Assembly: GCA_949316495.1 (NCBI GenBank)
Contig: OX439004.1
Location: 39,500,561-39,564,560, forward strand
Length of the DNA: 64,000 bases
Source of the DNA: Amphiduros pacificus
Taxonomy: Eukaryota > Annelida > Polychaeta > Phyllodocida > Hesionidae
Reading direction: 5' to 3'
The translations under genes and the position numbers were made by a program. The notes under the pieces were generated by a model that saw only the letters and a list, made by a program, of their open reading frames with translations, ran no database searches and was not told the DNA's origin. Positions 40,901 through 52,339 of the stretch are shown in pieces. Position 1 is the stretch's first letter, and the number at the start of each line of letters is the position of its first letter.

Positions 40901-43900
40901 TTCATTAGCTATTTTAGCATATCAAGGGATGATATCATCTGGCATTTGAATTGTTAGTATCAATGAGCTGCATTTCACAGTGCCATCCATGCAAGCTACC
41001 ACTACTGTATATTCCTATGGTTGTTCTCATTCCTGAAGGTTTGGTCAAGCCCTTCTGGTGGTCAGCTTGCAATATATGATCATATGCATTCATACTAAAA
41101 CCAGATGATATGACTCCCGATGCATATATCCCTAAAACACAGCTTCAATAAATGTACATATTTTCTCTTCTTATCAAATAGATTTAATTTCTATTAAAAA
41201 TATATTACACTTGTTCAATAAAAAAAGAGTAATATCTCTAAAATTTATCCAATATCAAATTCGAAAAAAAAGGAAAAATATTTTTCTATTTGATAATTGA
41301 GAACAATGTTTCCATATAGGTGAAGCAGTATGTTTTGGAATCAACCACACTTCTTAGATATCTGCTACCAAGAAGCCTGTGCTGTCGCGTCTTGGTATGT
41401 TATTACCTTTCCATCCCCTGCATAATGGAATGTGGCATCTGTCGCCATCAGAATCAGTTTTCTGGAATGGCTCCTCCAACCTATTTCTTTCTAAAAAAGC
41501 ATAGTCTTTTTCCTTTATGTCAAATCTTTTACTTTTTATTTACTGGATATAAAAAATTCCCTGGTTGAAAAATCTTGGGATTTAATAAAGGAGAACAAAA
41601 TACATTATATTTTCTTAATATTTTGCAAAACATGAAAAATGCTCACGATAAAATTGGCTGAATCTATAAACTCATACAATAATGTTTTAAGCACAATAAA
41701 ATCTAATTTAAGAGGCAAACATTATCAACTTGGACAAAATGAATTTATAAATATATTCGTTATTAGAAATATTTATGTGAAAACAAAACTGAACAACAAA
41801 TACAAAGTAAAAAATCTTCTGATAATTAAACTGCAAAGAGTCAATAAAAGTCTTAGTCACACGTACATGACAAGCAATGGCCTGCATTATTGCATCAAAT
41901 CCTCCTTCTGGGGCGTCCAGGTTCCCAGAGATATCAGCTTTCAACACCTCAGTCTGAAACCAAACATTATCCAAATATTATAATCTAAGAATGTGAATAA
42001 ATTAGGTCATCGGGGGCAGGAGTCATTTGGTGACCATATTAGTCACTAATGAGGTATGCATGTCCAAATAATACTGTGCAACAGGTAAACATGTCTCAGT
42101 GTACTGTCAAGCCATCTGCAACTGTTAAGTTTCCAACTGTTAATATCAAAGTGATCATTAAACAATGAATCACTGAATGGTGAGAAGTATAAAATGTTCC
42201 ACCTAAATTTTGTTTTCTGTCAAAAAGCAGCTGAATTTTACTGAGGTTTGATATGATATATCATAATTTAAACAAAATTAAATTGGTTCTATAAGTTGTC
42301 GTAAAATATAACAAGATATAAGGCAATAACCTGTGACTAATCAATAATCTGTGATATATTTTTGCTGATAATCTACCCTTTGCCAACATAAGCCATATCA
42401 TATGATGCTACCTTAAACTGTGAGGGGTCATCAGTGAGCCTGAGTTGGTTTTTGAAGCCGTATGGTGCCACACACTGCGCCACTTGACCATGCGAGTCAG
42501 TGTAGCTGCAGGGGTGAATCAAACTAAAAAATATAAACAAACACAACATTTATTTAGAGAAATGCTATTCAGCTGATCACTACTATAACTCTGTTAATAT
42601 ATTTTGTTAGTGCAGAAGTAATTACTTATCTTGAGTAATGTGATAATGGTAATATCAATGAAGCTTACTTTTTGGGCACAATGCTGACATATGGCATGGT
42701 TTTCTTGTCAACAAAAGATCCAAAACCCAGTCTAAAATCAGATGTGATGTCCTGCATCTCCACAGCTGAAACATTATATAGAATCACTTAAAACTAACAT
42801 CATAGATCAAAAACCATGACTAAACAATCTGTCTTCGATGATTAGCATTCATGTTTGATAAAGACAAGCTTTGTCCCACAACTCACCCAGCAGATCTCCC
42901 AGCTCAGCCAGTTTGTCCTTGTCTTCAGCCATAGACTGTGACAGATCCATCACATAGTACAAGTCTACAGGATAGTTCTCTGCTTGCCGAAATGTCAGGT
43001 CAAACTTGAAAGGCTTGTCTGTGTGAAAGAAGACACATACTTTCAGACTCATATAAAAAAACAAAAGTCAATAGCCTTAGAGCTATACTGATCATCGATT
43101 TTGTTATGTTTGTGCACTTTCTGGAAAATGCTTCATAAATGATCATGTAAATCTTTCTCAAGACTCAAGCAGATGATAATTTTGAACAATCAAAATGCAG
43201 GTTACATCTTGAATTTGGCCCCAACTTGTCATCTCAATTCTCACTGGCCAATATTTGTCATGTTATTCAAAATTGTAGCCTCGCTGACAAGTCAATGGTA
43301 GCTATTAGATTTTGGAAAAAATCATAACAAAATGAAAAACATTCCGAGCCTAATGGACAATAGATAAATTTAGTGCAGCTACTTGCTGATAAAGTATTGT
43401 TTACATTACATTGGTTTCATCAACTTTCTTTTTCCGCTTATTAAATCAATTTGATTAATCATTCTTTATCATAATAATAATGCAAGATCCTGTTCATGCC
43501 GAATAAATCAAAGTTATAATTTATCAATTATGAAATATCAGGAAACCATACACTTTTTTCAATTAGGAACTACAGTATAAAAATTAAACTTTACAAAAAT
43601 GATTACACATACTGGGCCTAAGCTTGATGGACATCTCCTGTGGCGCCATCTGTATAGCATCATCACCATCCTCTGCATTGCGTACAGTTTTGTTTTGTGT
43701 GGCTGTAAAGTTGTGGTCTGGCCGAGTGATGAATGAATCATCACAGCCATTCTGTATCAAGTTCTCCACAAGGTCACAGCGAGCTTTGTTGTCTGCATCG
43801 AACCCCTACATACAAATAACACTCATAAATAATGTCAAGTGCTAATACAACATACATTTAGCTCATAGTTCTGACCTTCTAATGTTGTTATTTTATAATC

Positions 43901-44101
43901 ATAATTCATCAAGCCTTTTTTGTCTGCATTGTTCACCAATAAACCAAAAACAAAAAACAAAAAAAACCCCACATAAATGCAATCACCAATACAACATACA
44001 TTTAGCTCATAGTTCTGACCTTCTAATGTTGGTATTTTATAATCATAATTCCTGTTGCTAATTTCATCAAGCCTTCTCTGTCTGCGTTGTACCCCAATAA
44101 G

Positions 44102-44136
<35 letters not shown>

Positions 44137-44759
44137 GACACATAAATGCAATCACCAATACAACCCACATTGAGCCTATATTTCTGGCCTTCTAATGTTG
44201 GTGTTTCATGATCATAATTCATTTTGCTAATTTGACAATGACAGTGATTATAATAGTTATATTAGGTATTTAACTTCTGCTTTTAGTATTGAGTGTGATG
44301 GATACTCACATCTTGCACGCACCATCCACAGTGCTGGCCTGCTGCCACACATTTACCACACTGCTTTTGATCAGCGCACATGTTAGGCTTTGCATTGCGC
44401 TTACCTAAACCAAAAAGACAACAGCATATCAACATTTTGCTATTCAGCAATCCTGATATATAGAAAAGTGAAGCTGAAAGATATTTTTGTACAGAAAGTA
44501 AACATTTTATTATGATGAAGGAATATCAATATGACTCAATCGAAAAGTGTGAGACTATTATTTAATATGTCTTCTGCTGATCATGGTGAGATATTGTCAA
44601 AAGGAATCAATTAGGAAGAGAAATAAAATACAACATTGTATGACCAATCTGACGGCTGATCCAAACCTATAATATATGTATATAAAACTTACTCTGTGCC
44701 TCTGCAATTGTTATCACAGCACACAGCAGGAGAATACAGCAGCATTGCTTCAGCAGCAT
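31967..44759 (-). CDS. ITGB: Integrin beta subunit (beta-1/betaPS type), complete, with alternative exon pair
   Basis: Minus-strand coding exons: 44693-44759, 44310-44404, 43613-43805, 42887-43018, 42669-42765, 42412-42523, 41867-41953, [41407-41490 or 40682-40765], 38949-39026, 38572-38757, 38234-38310, 37918-37969, 37554-37709, 34928-35067, 34424-34584, 34109-34236, 33798-33890, 33431-33557, 32925-33032, 32215-32381, 31967-32035. All junction phases agree; with one alternative exon the product is 802 aa. Order: signal peptide (1-21), PSI domain ([10 protein letters not shown]), hybrid domain, beta-I domain with MIDAS DLSQS (143-147) and [13 protein letters not shown], four I-EGF repeats, beta-tail, one membrane helix (about 731-754), then [12 protein letters not shown] and the NPIY and NPMY motifs that bind talin and kindlin. 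It pairs with an alpha subunit at the cell surface for matrix adhesion. Confidence 0.98.
32660..32815 (+). repeat. Dispersed repeat family C, copy 2
   Basis: It matches 25441-25590 (GCAGTCTGTTAAGTGCACTT, GCACTTTGCTGTCTGATT). Located in an integrin intron. Confidence 0.65.
35973..36649. mobile_element. DNA element with 14-bp terminal inverted repeats and a strong end hairpin
   Basis: TGTAACACGGATGG at 35973-35986 is matched by CCATCCGTGTAACA at 36636-36649 (one mismatch as inverted repeat). Immediately inside the left end, 35992-36009 and 36014-36031 form a near-perfect stem around GACA, extended outward by CACGGATGGTCC versus its imperfect complement. There is no coding frame of note; GT-rich TTTTGTTTTGTTTG runs fill the right part. 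It sits in an integrin intron. Confidence 0.6.
40682..40765 (-). CDS. ITGB: Integrin beta alternative exon B (28 codons, beta-I domain)
   Basis: Phase 0-0 exon of exactly 84 nt bounded by TTTCAG and GTTTGT. It encodes [21 protein letters not shown], then HFAGDGK. It is homologous to 41407-41490 with 9 of 28 residues changed, and occupies the same place in the protein. Asp of the SSDA segment, equivalent to the ADMIDAS-coordinating Asp of beta-3, is retained. Confidence 0.9.
40843..40905. other. 15-bp inverted repeat between the two alternative integrin exons
   Basis: ATGAATATTCATGAT (40843-40857) and ATCATGAATATTCAT (40891-40905) are perfect reverse complements with a 33-nt loop. Each arm also contains the self-palindrome ATGAATATTCAT. 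It lies in the 641-bp intron separating exons A and B. Confidence 0.8.
41407..41490 (-). CDS. ITGB: Integrin beta alternative exon A (28 codons, beta-I domain)
   Basis: Phase 0-0 exon of 84 nt bounded by TTTTTTAG and GTAATA. It encodes [21 protein letters not shown], then HYAGDGK. The preceding exon (41867-41953) ends at a codon boundary after ACH and the next (38949-39026) starts with [10 protein letters not shown], so A or B fits without shifting the frame. Confidence 0.92.
43060..43385 (+). repeat. Dispersed repeat family A, copy 2
   Basis: About 300-bp match to 7128-7440 with many substitutions, in an integrin intron. Confidence 0.7.
43843..44225 (+). repeat. Three tandem copies of an about 150-bp repeat with A-rich linkers
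   Basis: TACAACATACATTTAGCTCA, then TCTGACCTTCTAATGTTG recurs at about 43845, 43991 and 44157. Copies one and two also share TCATCAAGCCTT, and the A-rich tract between copies two and three is a pure A run of about 30. Located in integrin intron 2. Confidence 0.85.
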
Positions 44760-44770
44760 GGTGGCGCCAC
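44760..44770 (-). promoter_or_regulatory. Integrin translation start context and 5'UTR splice acceptor
   Basis: The ATG is preceded by GCCACC, an ideal Kozak context, and eleven nt upstream by TTTGCAG. The 5'UTR is therefore split by an intron, and the promoter with a non-coding first exon must lie further right (beyond 44.8 kb). Confidence 0.7.
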
Positions 44771-44894
44771 CTGCAAATACAAACATTTCATTTCAACATC
44801 ATTCATTTCAACATTAGATGTATCATTCTTTTGACTGTCATATTGACAATCAATGAGTTCACAATAATTAATAAGTGTATCTCCAAAACAGGCC

Positions 44895-45080
44895 AATGTC
44901 CTGAGAGCTTTGCTAACCATTTCCTCTTTGTAATGTTTGTGAATATTTCTAGAAATGCCTGCAAATTGGTTCATAAATAATCATTAAATTTTTTTCTCAG
45001 AACAGGCTTTTAAATTTTGGCCAACTAAAATGCATGTTACAACTTCAGGTGTTATCTCGAAGCCCAAAGAAAATCTATAG
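44895..45080 (+). repeat. Dispersed repeat family A, copy 3 (partial)
   Basis: GAGAGCTTTGCTAACC, a TTTCTAGAAATGC segment and AACTAAAATGCATGTTAC align with copies at 7128 and 43060. The right third is missing. Confidence 0.55.
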
Positions 45081-48000
45081 AAATGGTCCCCTTTAACAGG
45101 TGTGATGCATTAGCTTCCATCAGCCTGTTGCTTTTGGTCCATTGAAATCTTAAAACTCTAAAGATCCCTAAACATACTGAACTGGTATGTAATGATAAAG
45201 ATTGAAAAGAGAGATCAAATGTTCAATGATCAGGAAAAAAAGTCTGATAGGTTCTCTATGTTGGAAACAACCAAAAAAAAGTAGTACGGCTACATCATCG
45301 TTGACTTGTGATCCCGTAATCCTTTCCCAGTTATCATGACTGAGAATTTACTGAAACACTTTCCTGATGAACAGATCTACTCTAGTTGCAACACTTGTCC
45401 ATTTTCTAAGAGATTTTTGGACCAACTGGGCATGTAACCTTGGGTATTCAATTCAGGTTTTTAAAAATATACTTGCCCTACTTAAAAGAAAAAATTACTT
45501 TTTGCGCATAAAGGACCGATGAAATATAAATGCAATTTGATTTTTGGAAATATTAAGCTTGTCCAATAGTTTGGGTCACTGAAAGCCAAGTGTCAAGGCC
45601 TTATTGATAAAGTTCTAAATTGATAAAGTTCTAAATTGCTCATCAATAATATAGAACTTGTTAAAATGCAAAAAATACAGATCTTGTATCACCCGAGAAG
45701 TTAATGATAACAGTTTTTGTATGAGTCACAAGTGTAGACCTGAATAAGACATGGGGGAAGTAGTGTGGTGTGTGTCACTGACAGCCGTGACCTTTGGATC
45801 CCATGCTGCCTATCTTGTGGGTAAACACACTGCTCCCTGTTGTACTCCAATGTCAGCCTGGCACTATAATATCCACCAGCCTCTCCAAGCCTGCCAGCTC
45901 ACCAACATGAGTAAACAGTTATAATCACCACACTGACATGCTCCAACAGATTCTATTGATAATTCTTTACTATTCCCACACATAAAATGTTAAAAATGAG
46001 GTATAATTTTCAGCAAAGACCCATCCATGTTTTGTACATATTTCAACTGTTCAATGTTCTATCTATTAAATAAGCACTGTGTTCTTTTATCTACAGTTAC
46101 TCTTCAAAATGATCATCAGAAATATCTCTATTCTTGTGATTATTCTGTTAGTATTGCTCATTTTCCTACATCTCACTCTCAGGTTTCTGTCACATACAAC
46201 TTACAAGTGTACTTAAGATACCATAACAAACTTCCCGGCTCAAATAACTATGCACAAAAATGTGAAATACCAACCATGTGAGTAATATATCCTGAGTAAG
46301 AGTCAACCACATCTATAGGATCCTGTTCTACTACTCTTGACTGGGACATCCCCCTCATTTATTCATCACTGATGATTACTGATAACAACAAGACCATAGG
46401 ATAATCACCACTACAGGCTAAACAGTTCAATCTAATCTAAACAATGCTAATTGAGTTTCAAATATTATGCTTAACTGAATTTGAATAAAATGTATTTGAC
46501 CGAAGTAATCTAGTGATCCGATGCAGTCACAGTCATTAATCTGTATCTATTTGATGCTGACCGTTTGATGTATGCTGATTTTTAATCAGTCAGTACGTAA
46601 TGGATACTGTACAGGAAAAAAATGGTGCTTTTAACTTTCTGAAGAAATCTAAGCTATGAAATTTCATGAACAAATTTTGGATAAGAAAAACATTGGTTAA
46701 ATGAATGCTGTTGAACTTTTGTACATCTAATCCAAAAATGTCCTCATTTTTCATGAATGGAAATAAACATAATATTAATGCAAATGTCTGTGATTGAGTG
46801 TCAATTTCAGTTATGTATACAGTCGAGGTATTTACCTTACACATCTGTTTCCCTCATCCTGTGGAGATTCTGGCAAAGTACACTAACCTGCTTCTGATTA
46901 ACACTGATTGGATGCCTGTTGCTATGGAAACCAATTCCTATATTTCCTCCATAACACTCACATTGGATGATAGGACTGGCACACATTTAAAAGTTGTGAT
47001 TAAACAAATATTAAGTGGTTTATGATCCAAGGGATTTTTATCACTTATCACAGCATTGTATTTGTAAATAGTCTAGTGTAGTTGTTCTCATTTATGAGCA
47101 ATCTTTCCTTGTGGATATTCAACAAATCTAAATTCAATTGATAAATTTTAATTGCAATGGAAATAATAGTCTAGAATACAATTGAATTCAGGGGTATCCA
47201 AGTTTTTTGTTACAAAAAATACATTTTTTATAAGCATCTTCTTTTAAATGTTGCCAATGGTATAAATAATCAATCATTTTCAGGTTGTGCAAACAACAGT
47301 ATTGAGCAAATTGCTGAGAAACTGCTGACAAGTGAATATTGGTCTCATATCCATCTAATATCAAGCCTGTGCAGGGCTCCGCAGCAGAGCAGTATCCAGG
47401 AGGACAAGGCTATCAGTCCACCCATGACTGATCATGCAGTGCAGCTGGGTGGAGTGTGGCAGAGAAGTCCCAGGATGTGGAGCTACTCTGTGAGATGACA
47501 ATCATGATAACTCGACATTGAACATCCCTCAGGGACTATTATCTGCTATTGACAAAACTAAAATTATTCCAGTCTGCGGACCATTGAGTTCACCCCAGCG
47601 GATGCAACTTATTAACATTTGTCATATGTGATGAATATGACTATTACTACTCCTAGCTTGAAGGCATGACATTCAAAGGTCATTTTCAGAGCCATTTAAG
47701 AATAGAACATCTTAACTGGAGTCAAACAAATCTATGCATAAATGCAATAAATAAGCAATTTGAGAATACCATGAGACTGAAAATATTCACAAACATAGTA
47801 AAAATATATGGTCCTCTATTACAGGGAAAGGGTATGTCTCAAATGATTTTCACAATGCATAGATGAAGCACTAAGCATATATGCTTTATAAATATAAGTT
47901 ACAGTCCCCTCCCTCATAAAAGGACTGTATGGACCTTCTCGGCATAAAAAAAGTTCATAGGGGATGGTAGCAGTCAAATGCTAAATGATTCAATGCTAAC

Positions 48001-50256
48001 TTATTGGCAACCAGGATCTTGGTAAGCACCTTATCAATCAGAGACAAACATGTATTTGGTCAGGTTACTCAGGTATAGGCTCATATACAACTGCTGCATT
48101 ACATAGTTTGGTTGAGCATACTTTGCGGGTGGCATAATATCGCTATGCAATAGACCTGTGTGACCATATTTTATCAAGTGCTTGCTTGACCCTATAGATC
48201 TTTGGTTCCAATTGCTTATCTTGACCATTATTCCTGTAGAGCTCAGATGCGACACTAACAGTATCTCCTTATTTGGCCGTTGACTATGAATTCCAACATT
48301 GCCTTTATATATCCATACAACTGTCCAGATAAGTTTCAGGATATGTGATCTATTTGCATAACATTGAAACCTTCAAGCCTTCATCATAACAGTCAAAATG
48401 ATGGGACCCAGAGGTATTTAAGCAAATAATCTTATCACTACAGTCATTCAATAAATACCAATAAACCTTAAATGGTTTAGTATAATAATGCTCCCTCACT
48501 AAATCATTCTAAATGTTTAGAGGGCACATAAGAGTGACATAAATATATTCTTTAAGTTGGGCACAATTTAACAAATGGGGTAAAACATATCAAACTAGAA
48601 AGTTTCTGCGTGGCACAAAACTGAAGTCAGCACAGTATTTAATGTATGTATACAAGTTCATGCACATCCAACTTACATATGTCAATCTCTTTTATGCTAT
48701 AAGGAGGTCAAAGTAACCTAGTTACATAAATTCCTCTCCAAAATATTTTTTTTTTACGTATTATATAGGATACAAGTAGTTGAAATAAGTGAATATAGCA
48801 ATAAGTAAATATTGCAATATGAAAAACTTAGGTTTGAAAGTGCAAGATGAATTTCAAAGTTTTTTTTGGCTTATTCAAAAATCTACCTTACAAATTTGAA
48901 GATGTAATGGTTTATAAATGCTATGACTAATATACTGATTAAGGATACATCATGTTAAATATTATGTTAAATATTATGATGACCATGTTGTGGGATTCAA
49001 TGCCCTATTCTTTGCAAACGGAACCAGGGATCTTTCTTTTTCATTATCACATAAACATATATAGTAATCATAGCCTTTGATAACTGAAAAAAAAATCAAA
49101 TTTGAATCTCCTCTGTATCTAAAATATATCCTGTAGCCCAAAATGATTTATGTCTTCACCTGAAATGTGCACTGATCAATCCATGAGGAATAAAAAGAAA
49201 ATCTTAAATAACTACAAGCAAATTCAATCCTTTAAAGATATCTACTGTTACACCACACTGAATCATTATGACAGAGCTCTCTGGCACAATAACCTCTGCC
49301 AGTCATGGTCTCCCTTCCCAGATCAGAACCTTCCAAACAACGACATTGAAGCCAATAAGACAAGACAGCAAAAAGTATTTTTGGAGTTCTCACAATTTGA
49401 AATCTCTAGTGATTATGATCAGTGGTGTTAGCATCATTACCTGACAAAAACATCTTCCATTGGCACTTAAAATTTCAATAATGGTGGCATCTCGATTTGA
49501 TTATGCTTTGTTAAACTCTCATTTTGTAATGGTAAATATTTACAACCTGACCTACAATATATTAGATTATATTTGTCAGTTGCCTTACTGATAGGATGCC
49601 TATAGATGGGACAGACTTCACTTGGGGCCATCCTCCAAATGTAAAAATCAAGTCAGAGATTTGTAAGGCTGAGTGACCTGATACCAAGCCAACATGGGCA
49701 ACAGCCTTGAACAGACCTCAGCCTAAATACCACTCTACCTCAAGAATTGCCACTCCACTGGAACCTTCTTGGAATCTGCTTTTTGACACTGAGGACTGTT
49801 ACTAAATCTATGGAGCCCTGTGAGGTGTTAAGACAGATAGTTGTTACTGTGTCTAGAGAGTGGACTGTTCGGCTCACCATTCATTGGCTCTATCGCCAGC
49901 TGACAGCTTTTGTTATGCTCCCTGCACCATAACTAGGATAACAGCATTTTACTGTACATGTCACACATCATAGAACTAATCCAGAATATTTTGTTCTATT
50001 TGAAATTACTCAAGTAAAGAAAGATACGTTCTATGCTGTATATAATAATCAAATACTACTTCAAAGAAGAAATGATTGCTCTCAACAGTTGGCAAATGGC
50101 CTTACCAACAGGCAGATCAGTAATTGGTCTATGGCTTGGGAGAATTAATCAATCAGCTTGATAATGAAAACATGCAGGGTTCAGGCTATTGGACGAAAAT
50201 TATGCAAACCATAAGCTTTAAAACACCTTGAAAAGATGAGAGGCAGGGTGACGAAT
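45081..50256. other. Gene-poor region, probably integrin 5'UTR intron and upstream DNA
   Basis: No protein-coding exon could be supported. Two GC-richer islands (45735-45910 and 47380-47500) stand out and could be regulatory or a non-coding first exon. Many small frames have no motif. Confidence 0.35.
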
Positions 50257-51350
50257 TCTGGTAAAAATAACAGTGATATCAAGTGGACTGCGCTGTTGAA
50301 CTGCCATACTGAACCGTGTTCAAGCTGCTGAATTTGGGCATTTTATCAATGTAAATTATCTACAAGTGTAATTTAGAGAATATGTAAGCCTTAACTATGC
50401 TTAGAAATGCTTTTTATTTACATTTTGGAACATTAAAATCAGTCTTCCCGATAGGCGCAAGACCTTCAACGGACATTTGGTCCGGCAAAATTGACTTTTT
50501 TGCTGGACTGACAGCATTTTTACAGGACAACAAAAAAAAAAGAAAGAAAGAAAGAATAATAGACGATATCAGCATGAAAAGTAAATATGCTCATATTATC
50601 CAGGTAAAAGCTTCCCAAACGGCGATATAATTAGAATCTTTGTTTTAATATACACATAGAAATATTCCGACACGTGTCAGGCTGACACTGTCAACAATAG
50701 TCCACCTTCATTTAAGAAGTTTAAATTATGCTCAAGTCAGAGAAAATGTGCGTTTAACAATGCTGAAATATGCTTACGCAACACAAGGTCACCATTCTAA
50801 AAACCGGAAGTGACAGGGGGAAGCTCTTATATTTGGCATGAAAATGAACAGAGCACCGCCAGTGTATTCATTCTCATTGAAATGTTAATATATTGCACAA
50901 TGATGGATCCCTGACACTTCGTATTTCCGTTTTACTACTTAAAATGACTGCCGAGCTTGTCGAGGGATAAGTTTTGAGAAAAGTTAGAATTTTCACAGAA
51001 ATACATATCAGACACAAGATCTGACTTCGGCGGAAAATATGCCGGACCTTGGCCAAAAATATCGGTCAGGACCGGCGGTTACCGGGAAGACTGTAAAATG
51101 GCCGCCCCACTTGAATGCGTAGTTCGGGGGCCTGAGTGAAAAGTGAGAATATTTACAGAATTATATGCCGGACATGAGGTCTAATTACGGCAGAAAGTAG
51201 CTTATTAATATGAAGATTGGCAGCTGACACTTGTAGATAATTTACATTGATAAAATATCCAACTTGATTTGATTCAGCAACTTGACCGTGGTTCAATGTG
51301 GCAATTCATTAGACAGTCCACTTGGCATTGCGGTTATTTTGACCAGTTAC
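50257..51350. mobile_element. Long-inverted-repeat DNA element, with a second TIR element nested in it
   Basis: 50340-50369 and 51227-51256 are a perfect 30-bp inverted repeat, and imperfect complementarity continues outward to about 50257 and 51350 (arms of about 100 bp). No open frame inside encodes a recognisable transposase. Confidence 0.7.
50440..51093. mobile_element. Nested TIR element (CAGTCTTCCCG ends)
   Basis: CAGTCTTCCCG at 50440-50450 is mirrored by CGGGAAGACTG at 51083-51093, and similarity extends inward through a GGTCCGGCA segment. TAAAAT flanks both ends (50434-50439 and 51094-51099) as a possible target duplication. A CAG start recalls hAT-type ends. A diverged direct repeat (AAAATGACTGCCGAGCTTG versus AAAATGGCCGCCCCACTTG) spans its right border, so an internal duplication is an alternative reading. 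Confidence 0.55.
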
Positions 51351-52335
51351 CAGGGTGACCACTGACAGACAAGGAACCCCAAAGAAGCACTCGGCAAAAG
51401 ATAAAATTTCTTGAAGCCTGAAGTGAAGGCGTAAATTAACCTGTCCCAAACAAATTAACCACAATAAAAAATTATCTGTGGAATGCTTTATTAAATCATT
51501 CCGAGTTTCACGACTGAAAATTGAGATATTTATCTCTGATGACTCAAGACAGACTATATTAGCGGTAAGTGATGGTGATTCCTCTGAGTCTCAGTCAGAC
51601 TAAGACTAAGACTAGTTAGAGTCAAACTGACCGGGATCAGGATCCCAACCATCCACTGGCTCGGATTGGGGCACCTGCAAAGTGGGAGACGTTTTTAACG
51701 CATATATCACAGTTCTGTTTGCTAAATACTTACCTATATTTCACGCTTTGTATATAAGAAGGTAATATCCTCGGAAATTATTTGAGATTTTGAGGTTAAC
51801 GTGACTGGAATGGTCTGCAGAAAGTTTCAACTTCAATTTCTGACCCCTTTCCTTGCTAAATATGGCGAAACACATCTTTCGGTGACGTCATTGAAAGGGG
51901 GAACTTACCCCTTAAATCATACAAAAAACACTAAACTTAAAATTTTTCGTTCTCCAAAAATATCTCGCTTATAAATTAAGGGTTTGTATAAATAATCTTC
52001 AAATAAAACTTCCAATCCAAAAAGATACAAAAAGGTAACGCATGCGTTGGGATAACGAATGTGCCTTATTTTGTAAACTACCTTAGGGGCCGGATAACCT
52101 ACATAGCCATAAGGCCTCGGACCACTATTACAATGTCCCTAGTAGATGCCTCACCTTCAAAAAATCATAAAAAATATTAGTATCGACTTAGAGTATTTTG
52201 AAAAATACTTATTAGATGGCAAAAATATTCATCTTTCTTAAAGCAGAGTATGAAATGAGGTTGACCATTGAAATTTTTTGCTAGGATCTGTTAAAGCGCC
52301 ACCTACCTTGAAAACAAAGAACAGAACATGGAAAT
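51351..52335. other. Intergenic, one possible small exon
   Basis: Otherwise featureless. A possible minus-strand terminal exon at 51612-51674 is entered separately. Confidence 0.4.
51612..51674 (-). CDS. Possible terminal coding exon of an unknown gene
   Basis: After a good acceptor (CCCACTTTGCAG) an acidic 20-residue frame follows, VPQSEPVDGWDPDPGQFDSN, then TAG. No partner exon was recognised upstream (52-55 kb). Low composition bias apart from Asp/Pro. It could be chance. Confidence 0.2.
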   Translation of the reverse strand: MPQSEPVDGWDPDPGQFDSN

Positions 52336-52339
52336 ATAC

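Noticed and set aside
43835-44170. 111-aa minus frame with a long Phe run
   Set aside because: Translation of the A-rich tandem repeat in integrin intron 2.
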